NCBI GenBank assembly: GCA_965200035.1 | Contig: OZ241334.1 | Location: 496,001-560,000 of the forward strand | DNA length: 64,000 nucleotides | Direction of reading: 5' to 3' | Origin: UBA1952 sp965200035 | GTDB taxonomy: Bacteria > Bacteroidota > Bacteroidia > Chitinophagales > Chitinophagaceae | Shown here: positions 7,783-16,555 of the stretch, one piece after another | Layout of the letters: the number at the start of each line of letters is the position of its first letter | Position numbering within the stretch: the stretch's first letter is position 1 | Program-made: the position numbers and the translations under genes | The notes under the pieces: generated by a model | The model's database searches: none | What the model was told of the DNA's origin: nothing | Seen by the model: the letters and a program-made list of their open reading frames with translations, nothing else

Positions 7783-8607
7783 CTACGTGAACGCATACTT
7801 TAATATTTGTGCAATGAACTTGTGTACACCTCCGCCAACATTATTGTAGCTATCAACCAGTGTAGTTAAGCTACTACCTAAACTCGCGCCGTTCGAAATC
7901 AACTTACCAAATTTTTCAACCAGAAATTGAATTTTACTCTTATTACCTGACTTTAGTGAGTCAAGAATCTCGTTTAATGTCTCATTTATGCTTTGCAGAT
8001 CCACATGGCTTAGCACGTCATTAATAATCTTGAGGTCTTCTGTTTGAATAGCTCTAACGTCTAGAAGTTCCCTTGATATACTTATGTCAAATAGGTCGTC
8101 AACATACTTATTTGCATTTTCGGGGAAATCCTCATCAGAAAGTCTTTTTGCGGCACATTTCACTCCAAACAAAGCTTTTTCATGAATATGCAAAACAACT
8201 GCGCACTTTTTCTCTAATTTGTTATAGAGGACCTGCATTTGCCCTGGTGGACGTAATGATACTTGACCAATTAAACCAACCGGAATGTACGGCTGATCTT
8301 TGAACTTAATAATGTCTACTATGTAGTTTGAGGGAAATAAAATTGCAATTACGGTTCCATCCGGAACACCGTAGTCATCACAGAATTTAATCATTTCACC
8401 TACAATCTCAGTGATAGTTTCAGGACCAGGACGTCTTTTCACGACTCTTGCATTGCCGAAAATAGTAAATGGGAAATACTCTTTGTCACCTTTCTTAATT
8501 TCGCGTTCAGTTTCAAAAGCCCATTGAAAGTTATCAGAATGCGCTTGAAAAATATCTACAGACCCATCTGCATTTATTTTTTGGATTACTAGAAGTTTGG
8601 TCAACAC
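7783..8607 (-). CDS. hypothetical protein divergent from the GHKL/TIR module
   Basis: 274 residues, soluble. The first 150 residues are beta-rich with a proline-rich loop (VSLRPPGQMQVLYNK). Residues about 195-274 are helical, with an amphipathic stretch near the C-terminus (KFGKLISNGASLGSSLTTLV). No catalytic motif or known family recognised. It is transcribed away from the GHKL ATPase gene with 188 bp between the two starts, so they may share a regulatory region. Its place inside the defence island makes it a possible accessory or regulator, but nothing in the sequence proves this. Confidence 0.6.
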   Translation of the reverse strand: MLTKLLVIQKINADGSVDIFQAHSDNFQWAFETEREIKKGDKEYFPFTIFGNARVVKRRPGPETITEIVGEMIKFCDDYGVPDGTVIAILFPSNYIVDIIKFKDQPYIPVGLIGQVSLRPPGQMQVLYNKLEKKCAVVLHIHEKALFGVKCAAKRLSDEDFPENANKYVDDLFDISISRELLDVRAIQTEDLKIINDVLSHVDLQSINETLNEILDSLKSGNKSKIQFLVEKFGKLISNGASLGSSLTTLVDSYNNVGGGVHKFIAQILKYAFT

Positions 8608-8795
8608 GAGTTATAAATTTATGTTTGAGGATTAGGATATCGCTACTAAATTATAGAGGTAAAATACAAGTATTTTAATCATAATTAAGGTCCGTCAATC
8701 TTTGCAATGATGACTAAGTTCATTGCTAGTTTCGCAAGGCGAAAAGCAGCGTCAACAATTTAATATATATTGAGGGTATCACAAAACATCGCAAA

Positions 8796-11333
8796 ATGAT
8801 TCAGTCTATAGAGGAGGGCCGTAAAGAGGACGGCAATAGATCAATAGCCGACAAAATAATCAAGAGGCTACACGATTTAGAAATGGCGGTCCAATCCAAT
8901 TTTGGTCGTTGGGCCTGGGAGCTACTGCAAAACGCAAAAGACAGCGTTGCAGACACTGACAGGAGCGTATGCGTACAACTAACATTTGACGATAATAAAA
9001 TTGCCTTCAACCACAATGGAGATCATTTTACCGAGAAGGATATCAGAGGTTTAATTAACCAGATTTCCTCTAAAGAAGTGGAAGAAGGTGTTACTTCAAA
9101 TCGCACAGGGAAATTCGGTACAGGATTCTTAACTACGCACTTACTTTCAAAGGTTATATATATAGGAGGTATCGTAAAGACTAGAGATAGCAAACTTTAC
9201 AAGTTCAATTTTCCGTTAGATCGAGAAGGAAAGACAACGTTAATCCTAATTCCTAAAATAGAAAATGCTTGGCGTGAATTTCACTTGTCAACTGAAAACG
9301 GCCGGATAGATGAATACAACAACGAACTATTCAATACCTCATTTTCTTACAATCTCGTAAACGCCGAACAGAAGGAAATAGCTAAAACTGGCGTGGATGA
9401 ATTTATAAGGATGATTCCGTATGTGCTAACATTTATTCCGGAAATTGATTCGGTTGAAATTATAGACAACACTCGTGATGTCACAACCAAATTCAAAGCG
9501 AGACCCGAAACTTCAGAAGGCTTTAAAATTATTGAAAAAACTAAAAATGGTGCGCAAACGATTATCAGGCTTCTCAATGCTACAAATGGTACTGTCAGCA
9601 TTGCAGTGCGGGTCAAAAAAGTCAGCGATCACTTTGAGATACTGAACCTTGAGAATATTCCGAAATTATTTTGTGACTTTCCACTGATTGGCACAGAAAA
9701 TTTTCATTTCCCGATAGTGATCAATAGCTTTCACTTCAATCCGCAGACAGAAAGAGACGGTATCTGGCTTAAAGGAGAGAACGCCGAAGTGGTAGAAAAT
9801 AGAAACCTGTTACAGCAAGGTTTTGACCTATATAAGGAGCTTCTACAAGCATCTTCTACCCCCAAATTTAAAAAACTATACAACATTTCAATTTCCTACT
9901 TACCGCAGGCTGACGAAAGATATTTTGATAAGAATTGGTATGTAGCCAGCATCCAAAACCCCCTAAGAGCCTTTCTTATGGATGAGTCCATAGTTGAGCG
10001 CGAGGATGGAACTAATGTAAAATTGCGCGACGCTTGGTTTCCACAGAAAAGTTACTCCGAGGATATAAGGGAAAGTATTTGGAGTTTCTATTTTGATCTG
10101 TTTCCATCATTAATATGCAAAAAGGATGATATGCATGAGTGGATAAAAATCGTTTGGGAGGGAGTGAATAAGTTGTCAATAGCTGGGTTAATGGAAGACG
10201 TTGCTACTAAAAAGTCACTGAAGCAACTTGGTGTCGATTTAGAGCTGGATGATTCTGAGACAATTAGATGGTACAATCAATTAGGCGAGTTTCTAATCAG
10301 TGATGATCAGAACCTTCCTTTATTTGACAAACATGCAATTGTCCCAAATAAGAAAGGGAATTTTCTTCTTAAAAAGAGCGTCTATATCGACAAGATAAAT
10401 GACACGCACTTAATAGAGGTACTAAAGCTTTTGGGTGAAGATTGGAATGAGATACTTCTAGAACCTCAAGTTTCCTTTGGAGAATACTACGTCAAGCAAA
10501 AAAAGGATGTAGCCACAAAAATAAGTGATAAATTAAAAAAGGCAAACCCTAGTGATCAGGAAGTAATTAAAGCCATTAGCATTCTTTCAGAATGGTTTGA
10601 TGACAATCCTCAAGATGGTAGAGAATTATTTGCGGACACCTATAGTAGAAGGGCTGAACTATTTATGAATACCATTAAAGACAAAGAGAGTCTTTATAAG
10701 GTAATGAAAAGCACGACCAATTTGGCGCAAGTTGCATCTGCGATGGAAGAAAACCCAATGCTTTTTGAAAACATTGAACAAGCAAAAAATTTGTTCTCAC
10801 TGATGAAGGAATTCAACGTGCAGTCGATAGAGGAGTTGCGGCAGGTATTAGAAAGTAAGGCAAATAGCATTGAGAGATCATTATTACCTATTACCGAAGA
10901 AATTTTGGTGGCGATGGGTATAACGAATGTAGAGGAATGGGAAGACGCTATGCGAGATACTGACCTGCGAGCATTGTTTGATCACCGGTCCATACCTACA
11001 AAGGAAATGTTTGTGTTAGCTCACAATCATATTGACAAAGCAAGGAAGAGAGTGATTGCCTATTTAGAAACGTTGCCGGATGATTACAACCTTGAGGATT
11101 TGGATATCAATACTGCTCCAACTGTTTTAGCGGGCATATTAAAACATGATAATCCGATAAAAATTGTGTTCCGGCCTGCCTATTCTAAAGAAGTCATTGT
11201 TTATTATAGCTCAGAGAAAGACACTCTGGATTATGCTGACACCGAATTATGGGTGGACGATGGAGCTCAAGTTTACCAGATAAGCCTCGGCTATATACTA
11301 AAAAACAATGGAATAAAAAAGTTCAAGATATAA
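8796..11333 (+). CDS. sacsin/Hsp90-like GHKL ATPase, putative defence sensor
   Basis: 845 residues. The N-terminal ATP-binding fold has the N-box ELLQNAKDS (about 42-50), a G1-like loop FNHNGDHFTE (71-80, with His in place of the usual first Asp) and G2 GKFGTGF (105-111), in the arrangement of sacsin/Hsp90-type GHKL proteins. The remaining 600 or more residues are helical and match no domain I can name. The stop at 11331-11333 directly abuts the ATG of an AlbA_2-TIR gene at 11334, so the two are translationally coupled and very likely act together. By analogy with other large GHKL proteins in defence islands it may be the infection sensor that switches on the TIR partner (inference). Start at the ATG 8796; no alternative needed. 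Confidence 0.8.
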   Translation: MIQSIEEGRKEDGNRSIADKIIKRLHDLEMAVQSNFGRWAWELLQNAKDSVADTDRSVCVQLTFDDNKIAFNHNGDHFTEKDIRGLINQISSKEVEEGVTSNRTGKFGTGFLTTHLLSKVIYIGGIVKTRDSKLYKFNFPLDREGKTTLILIPKIENAWREFHLSTENGRIDEYNNELFNTSFSYNLVNAEQKEIAKTGVDEFIRMIPYVLTFIPEIDSVEIIDNTRDVTTKFKARPETSEGFKIIEKTKNGAQTIIRLLNATNGTVSIAVRVKKVSDHFEILNLENIPKLFCDFPLIGTENFHFPIVINSFHFNPQTERDGIWLKGENAEVVENRNLLQQGFDLYKELLQASSTPKFKKLYNISISYLPQADERYFDKNWYVASIQNPLRAFLMDESIVEREDGTNVKLRDAWFPQKSYSEDIRESIWSFYFDLFPSLICKKDDMHEWIKIVWEGVNKLSIAGLMEDVATKKSLKQLGVDLELDDSETIRWYNQLGEFLISDDQNLPLFDKHAIVPNKKGNFLLKKSVYIDKINDTHLIEVLKLLGEDWNEILLEPQVSFGEYYVKQKKDVATKISDKLKKANPSDQEVIKAISILSEWFDDNPQDGRELFADTYSRRAELFMNTIKDKESLYKVMKSTTNLAQVASAMEENPMLFENIEQAKNLFSLMKEFNVQSIEELRQVLESKANSIERSLLPITEEILVAMGITNVEEWEDAMRDTDLRALFDHRSIPTKEMFVLAHNHIDKARKRVIAYLETLPDDYNLEDLDINTAPTVLAGILKHDNPIKIVFRPAYSKEVIVYYSSEKDTLDYADTELWVDDGAQVYQISLGYILKNNGIKKFKI

Positions 11334-12557
11334 ATGTCGTTTGAAGAAAACCTAACCCGACTTGTAGGGTTGCCGGAAAGTGATCGACTACAGTATGAAG
11401 CTTTACTACCGTCAAGCGGTGAATTGGGGCGTTTGATCTCAGCATTTTCGAATACAGAAGGTGGGGTGCTTATATTGGGCATTCTGAGCAAGAATGGTAC
11501 TATTTCAATCACAGGCTTGAGTGCAGACTTCCAAGTAGAAGTTGTTTTAAACAATGCTCTAGGTAAGCTATCACCTGCGCCCTTAGTTCATCACGGCTTC
11601 ATCAGTCATCAAGGCAAAAAGCTCTTTGCTCTAGAGGTGGAGAAAGCTGATCAGAGGGTTAAATACAGTAATGTTACTTATGGAATAGTTTTTAAAAAGG
11701 TACGAAAGCTAACTGAGTTAATGCAGCCAATTGGAGATAAAGAATTGCCAATGGGCACAACGCAGGCATTAGACGAAATCTTGAAATACTTAATTGCAAA
11801 CCCTGGTCTCATCAACGTAAATAAGCACATGATTAGGGAAACGATTCTTAATTACCAAGTATCCTTAGACGATGCAAACGATTTGCTGGAACGACTAAAG
11901 GTTAGCGGCTACGTTAAGACGTATGGAACGAGATTCATTGGGTATTCCCTGGAAACGAGGGCATTCATCAATAATGGTGGATATAGCAAGAATTTAAACA
12001 ACAGTGCCATAAAAATCAACATGAAGAGCATTTTTATTTCTTATAACTGGGGTAATAAGTTAGCGGCGAGCAACCTATACAATTTTCTCGTGACGCAAGG
12101 CTTTTCGCCGTCTATGGACGACCATAATTTATCGTATAAGGGCAGAATATCAACGTTTATGGAATCCATTCGCGCTGCGGATTATGCTGTTTTGATAATT
12201 AGTGACGACTATTTGAAGTCTGAGAACTGCATGACAGAAGTAATGCACGTCTTAAAGGACCGGAACTATCACGACAAGATTTTACCAATCCGACATGAAA
12301 ACGTGAAGATTTTTAAACCGGCTGATAGACTAAGGTATATTGAATATTGGCAAAATCAGGTTCAAGAACGTGAAATAATGTTGGCTAGTATAAATCCTAC
12401 CGATGCTCTAGAAGAATTTAGAAGATTGCGCATCGCAAAGCAAATCCTAAGCGACATAGGGGATTTTCTATCAGACGTTGCGGATTTAATGACTTATACT
12501 GTAGAGGATCTTGAATATTCGTCTTATAAGGACATTATCAAGTTCATAGACGCGTAA
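11334..12557 (+). CDS. Schlafen/AlbA_2 - winged helix - TIR fusion, putative NADase effector
   Basis: 407 residues. Residues about 10-125 resemble the AlbA_2 (Schlafen-type) domain, with the core LISAFSNTEGGVLILGI (34-50). About 145-205 is a winged-helix-like segment. From 231 a TIR domain begins with KSIFISYNWG, a D-containing BB-loop region (SMDDHNL), and SDDYLKSENCMTEV (290-303), where Glu302 matches the catalytic Glu of NAD-cleaving TIR domains. After the TIR (about 345-407) comes a helical tail. It directly follows the GHKL ATPase gene without any spacer, and a strong terminator lies about 225 bp downstream. Likely role: nucleic-acid- or ligand-gated NAD depletion in abortive infection. 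The domain calls are seen; the mechanism is inference. Confidence 0.8.
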   Translation: MSFEENLTRLVGLPESDRLQYEALLPSSGELGRLISAFSNTEGGVLILGILSKNGTISITGLSADFQVEVVLNNALGKLSPAPLVHHGFISHQGKKLFALEVEKADQRVKYSNVTYGIVFKKVRKLTELMQPIGDKELPMGTTQALDEILKYLIANPGLINVNKHMIRETILNYQVSLDDANDLLERLKVSGYVKTYGTRFIGYSLETRAFINNGGYSKNLNNSAIKINMKSIFISYNWGNKLAASNLYNFLVTQGFSPSMDDHNLSYKGRISTFMESIRAADYAVLIISDDYLKSENCMTEVMHVLKDRNYHDKILPIRHENVKIFKPADRLRYIEYWQNQVQEREIMLASINPTDALEEFRRLRIAKQILSDIGDFLSDVADLMTYTVEDLEYSSYKDIIKFIDA

Positions 12558-13061
12558 CAGGTGCAGAATGCATCAATTATATGGCATTGAATCGACATGC
12601 AGATTGGTATTTATATGCTCGGCCAAGCTAAAACACAGATAAGCATGATTCACGAGAGCATTTATTGGAAACACGAGTAACTTTTACGTTTATTGAACTG
12701 ATTAAGCTTACTATTCAAGCATGGCATCTATAAGCATGACTTACGAACCCATCAATTAGGGGACATTATACAGTAGAAATAAAAGAGAGAAGATTAATCT
12801 TCTCTCTCTTTTTATGCTCGGTTTCTCAACATTTGAAACTTTGCTTTTGGCGATGCGCCATAGCAGAAGAAATTTAGAAGTCACACGAAACGAACAGAAA
12901 TAGACTTTACGTACAGATAGACCTCGTTAGGCAAATTTGTGTACCAGTTGAAATAGCAATTTTTGTTGTGCGCATCTCTAATGGACAACTTAAATGAATA
13001 TACAGAAATTAAACGCTTGAATAAAACGAGGTGAAACGACAATGTTAGATGACTTCACGTC
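12558..13061. other. intergenic interval holding a bidirectional terminator
   Basis: No gene was found. The only clear element is the terminator at 12781-12814 between the converging GHKL/TIR and Argonaute operons. Confidence 0.5.
12781..12814. terminator. bidirectional intrinsic terminator
   Basis: A perfect stem AGAGAGAAGATT / AATCTTCTCTCT is flanked by A residues on the left and T residues on the right, so it can end transcripts from both the GHKL/TIR operon (plus) and the Argonaute operon (minus). Confidence 0.85.
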
Positions 13062-13928
13062 TCATTTCTCTGGCTCTTTTAGATAGCCCAAAGAACGTTT
13101 GACAAGTTTGTGCAAAAAATTTCTGAACGACGGCAGAAAATTGCCGCTTAAAAAACCAACACCTAAAATCCCAAATACCTTACCGTAACTTTCAACCCAA
13201 GATGCAAAAATCTTGTTTTCCGAATTTAATTTGACGATGCCAAATAGCGCTATCAAAAGAGTCACGTTATATAAAATCAGAGATAGTATTTTTGTGCGAA
13301 TTAGAAATTGATTTTCAAATCTTTTTAAAACTACAGCTTCGTTATAATATCCAATATCTGTTAGTTCGTTAATTATATCATACGCCTTAAGAGCGCAAAT
13401 TGTCTGGAAATCGCTTTTCTCGCTAAATAAACAGAGTCTGTTCCCAATTGCAAGATTAGATTTAATTAGAAACTCTTTATTCAGGAGGGCTGGGAATATT
13501 TTCTTTAAATAAACGACGACAATTTCGCTTAAATTTTCGCTTGAAAAATAGTTTTCGCTCAACAGGTTGTCAAAAGTAACCGCAATTGAATCTTTTGTTC
13601 TAATTGAGACAACTTTTTTCAGCCAACCCTTGTCGAGTTTGAAGATCGCGGCTCCAATGATCAGACTATACATTAAAAAGTCGTCATTTACAAATGGAGT
13701 ATCGTAAGTCGGCGTGCGGCGAGCTATTTGCGTATAATATTTCTTAAATTCTTCATGATCATTTTGAAAAATGGAAGTTAAAGTTCCGTAATATATATCG
13801 TCTATTTCCCTTCCTCGATCTATTGTAGATGTTAGGGGAATACCGCTCAGCATTTGATAAAACGAGAATTGTTTGGGAAGTATAGAAATTTGCGATAGAT
13901 ACCCAATTTTCTGTTCTAGAGGAACCAT
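13062..13928 (-). CDS. two-TM membrane protein, putative effector of the Argonaute
   Basis: 288 residues. The first 205 are soluble and mostly helical, with no enzymatic motif. Two hydrophobic segments follow at about 213-233 (ILSLILYNVTLLIALFGIV) and 249-266 (GKVFGILGVGFLSGNF), ending in a basic tail. Its start lies inside the Argonaute gene (13-bp overlap), which means tight co-expression. Catalytically inactive long pAgos are known to pair with membrane (BPAM-like), nuclease or SIR2 effectors; this gene fits the membrane type in position and topology. Expected role: membrane disruption after target recognition, killing the infected cell. The pairing is seen; the function is inferred. Confidence 0.75.
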   Translation of the reverse strand: MVPLEQKIGYLSQISILPKQFSFYQMLSGIPLTSTIDRGREIDDIYYGTLTSIFQNDHEEFKKYYTQIARRTPTYDTPFVNDDFLMYSLIIGAAIFKLDKGWLKKVVSIRTKDSIAVTFDNLLSENYFSSENLSEIVVVYLKKIFPALLNKEFLIKSNLAIGNRLCLFSEKSDFQTICALKAYDIINELTDIGYYNEAVVLKRFENQFLIRTKILSLILYNVTLLIALFGIVKLNSENKIFASWVESYGKVFGILGVGFLSGNFLPSFRNFLHKLVKRSLGYLKEPEK

Positions 13929-16222
13929 TTCTTTCTTTTAAATTTAAAATTTAGCGTGTCGGAATCCCAGCCTGGCACTTTTCTTAATTTTCCTAATAAT
14001 TGAGAAATTAAATTGGAATATAACATTGTTGCGGGCTGTTCGCCTGGCAAGAAGCTTCTCCAAGATAGGTATGTGAACGAAAAGAGTTGTTGAACGACGT
14101 AGGACAAATCGGTAAACATCAGTCTTTCTATTTCTGCAATTTCGAAATTCCCTGATGGCTTTCTGATTTGAATTAAAATTGGATTACTCATACCATGCTT
14201 TGCAGTTTTCAATTCCTTCGGACCAAACATTTGAACAATTGCGGAATGGGGATCTAAAAAGAAGTTTGAACCTCTTAGTGGTATAAACGCACCTTTAACG
14301 TCCCGACCATATGGGTTTTGAATGCCTGGCTCACGGGGATTAAACATCTTAAAAGGTTGCACCTTACTTATTGTGACAAAAGAAAATTGTATGCGAAATT
14401 TGCAAATCCTTTTTATCAGCTCTGCGACTACTTCAAATTCAATATTTTTTATCGGTTTGAATATGTGGAATATGAGTCTGATTGTATCCCCCTCAACCCA
14501 GCCATATTCTTGTTCAAGTCTTTCAAATGAATTTGTTAGACTGCGAAGTAATTCCTGAAAATAGTCTTCATAAGATACATCTTTGGCTTTGTCACTTAAA
14601 AGATATTGGCCATCGCTGGACATGAAAGTCGTGATGCCAACCACTCTATCCAGGTTTGCTCCAATAAATGCGTTATCCCTGATCCAGCTATGGCCAATTC
14701 CAATAATAATTTCTCGATCTACCGATCTATTTGACGGTAGTACCCACGGCGTTCCACCCAACTTGGCGTAAATCTGTAAGGCTACTGAATTCAATATATA
14801 TTCATTATGATTTTTTATCAGTTCAGAAGTGATAAATTGTACCGGAATTTCTAATTGTAGAAGTTTAGCTTTTATTCGGTAGTATGGATTTGTTACGTCA
14901 GGGAGATTTCTAAATCCATGAGGAATTTCTATTAGAATTAGATCAGGCCGTTGTCCGTCCAACTCTCTAATTATTTTCTGATAATCTTCAAATTCACAAG
15001 ATGGGATGTCATAAATTTCAGGTGTGATTTGATGGAATTCATATTTTTTTAATAGCCCCTTTTTGAAATATTTAGACTGAGGTAATCCTTCAATTAAATT
15101 TGCCATGAACGCGGCAAAATGTCCTCTATTATCTTTACTTCCAATACAAACAAACCGCGGGCTTTTTAGGTCAAATGTCGTAGAGTCATAGGGGCCAAAA
15201 TTTGTCAGTCCTATATCTGGGCTAGAGTTATTAACCTTTGTATTTGCATAGTCAAAAATGAAGGTTGGTGTCTTTAATTGCATTGTGTCTGCCGTTTGCA
15301 ACATCGCAGCATTCACAGTGAAGCAGAATCCATCTTTATTTTCAAACTGTACAAGTGAAGATTCACCATTTAAACTTTCTGAAAATAGTTGTTTAGAAAT
15401 GTTGCCTATTTCTCTGTGCAACTTTTCAGCATTGTAAATCTCGTGCCGCTTGCTTTCGATTATTTGTAGGATTTCCTGACTTTTCACTTCGCTGATTGCA
15501 AACGATAGGTATGCGCCTAAGTTGTATTTCGTTTTTCTTATAGACAGGTCTTCCAAAGGGTATTCTTTATCACCATTGTTAGTTTTCACAATAGCATTGA
15601 GCCCATTGATGGTCTTTATTGTTCCGATCAGTTCCTCATCGGGTTCAAGGATGCCGTTAAGGTTAGGTAAGTGTTCATTCCTAAGGACTTCTAAACCAAT
15701 CAAGTTAAACCCCTCAATTTTAAGTTCGAAGCACGATTTTTTAAAAATCCAATTTCTTCTGATATTAATTACAAAACCATAGGTCTTTATACCGTTTAAC
15801 GTAATCTGGCGAAGCTGTAATTCAATGAGCTTTTTATACGCGATGATATTTTTAAGGTTATCGGGGAGCGCATGGTATATCACATCGTCCTTTTCCTGTT
15901 TTGAGAAAAATCTAAATGGATAAAAATCTGTTGGCACATATCCTGGGAATCGATCTTTAAAGGTGCGAAAAAATATATGCTTAATTAAAGATGACGTTAC
16001 TTTTTCATCTTTGTAAATGTTTAAAATTGACGGTTTACCAATTTCAGACGCCTCGTCGCCATCCTTGTTTGAAATGTAAATACATTCTCCATCTCTGAAA
16101 AATGAGTGAGTACTATTATGATTGCTTCTTAGTTCTAAAAAGCGCGCATCGGTATATGGTTCACTATTTACCTGATAGTTTTCAAAAGGGAAATTTATTT
16201 TATAATAATTTAATTCCATCAC
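13916..16222 (-). CDS. long prokaryotic Argonaute with degenerate PIWI catalytic site
   Basis: 768 residues, the size of a long pAgo. N/L1 region about 1-180; a small beta region about 190-240 in the PAZ position; MID about 355-500 with the 5'-guide pocket pattern (YYRIKAK near 447, PVQFITSELIK 460-470, ALQIYAKLGG 481-490); PIWI about 500-768. At the first catalytic position the usual IGID is IGIG (Gly510). The third position, normally an Asp after a beta strand, reads IFHIFKPIK (584-592). The nuclease tetrad is therefore lost, as in the long-B group. It probably uses a short guide to recognise invader DNA or RNA and signals to the membrane protein encoded by the overlapping downstream gene. 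Two adjacent Met codons leave the start uncertain by one residue. Confidence 0.9.
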   Translation of the reverse strand: MMELNYYKINFPFENYQVNSEPYTDARFLELRSNHNSTHSFFRDGECIYISNKDGDEASEIGKPSILNIYKDEKVTSSLIKHIFFRTFKDRFPGYVPTDFYPFRFFSKQEKDDVIYHALPDNLKNIIAYKKLIELQLRQITLNGIKTYGFVINIRRNWIFKKSCFELKIEGFNLIGLEVLRNEHLPNLNGILEPDEELIGTIKTINGLNAIVKTNNGDKEYPLEDLSIRKTKYNLGAYLSFAISEVKSQEILQIIESKRHEIYNAEKLHREIGNISKQLFSESLNGESSLVQFENKDGFCFTVNAAMLQTADTMQLKTPTFIFDYANTKVNNSSPDIGLTNFGPYDSTTFDLKSPRFVCIGSKDNRGHFAAFMANLIEGLPQSKYFKKGLLKKYEFHQITPEIYDIPSCEFEDYQKIIRELDGQRPDLILIEIPHGFRNLPDVTNPYYRIKAKLLQLEIPVQFITSELIKNHNEYILNSVALQIYAKLGGTPWVLPSNRSVDREIIIGIGHSWIRDNAFIGANLDRVVGITTFMSSDGQYLLSDKAKDVSYEDYFQELLRSLTNSFERLEQEYGWVEGDTIRLIFHIFKPIKNIEFEVVAELIKRICKFRIQFSFVTISKVQPFKMFNPREPGIQNPYGRDVKGAFIPLRGSNFFLDPHSAIVQMFGPKELKTAKHGMSNPILIQIRKPSGNFEIAEIERLMFTDLSYVVQQLFSFTYLSWRSFLPGEQPATMLYSNLISQLLGKLRKVPGWDSDTLNFKFKRKKWFL

Positions 16223-16376
16223 TAATTTTGAATTCGTTGAAGTTAGCCTACTAATCGTTTATAGATGGTTGCGCGATATTACGTTGAAGTGGAACAATAT
16301 GCGACGCAACAGCTTAGGTCCTTTCAATAAATAAAGGTGAGCGAAAAGTCCCTATTGATATCCGAAAATAATAAAC

Positions 16377-16417
16377 AAATTTGGTCTAAATGTACGGTTA
16401 ATACATTTAGCCAAATT
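16377..16417. promoter_or_regulatory. palindrome between Argonaute and nuclease genes, candidate operator
   Basis: TTTGG-TC-TAAATGT and ACATTTA-G-CCAAA form an interrupted palindrome (arms 16380-16393 and 16403-16415) in the 333 bp between the two divergent starts. There is no T-run, so a terminator is unlikely. It could be an operator or a hairpin in the nuclease leader. Confidence 0.4.
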
Positions 16418-16555
16418 GAAAGTTGGAATTCATGCCGGTTTTGGCTAAGAGTCGGTGTGCACAAGCTTTTCGATTTGGCGATGGTTTATCCATTCTGCTG
16501 AAATTAGATTTAGAATAAGTATTTTCAGTGAATCATTAAACGCCTGTTGCGATAT

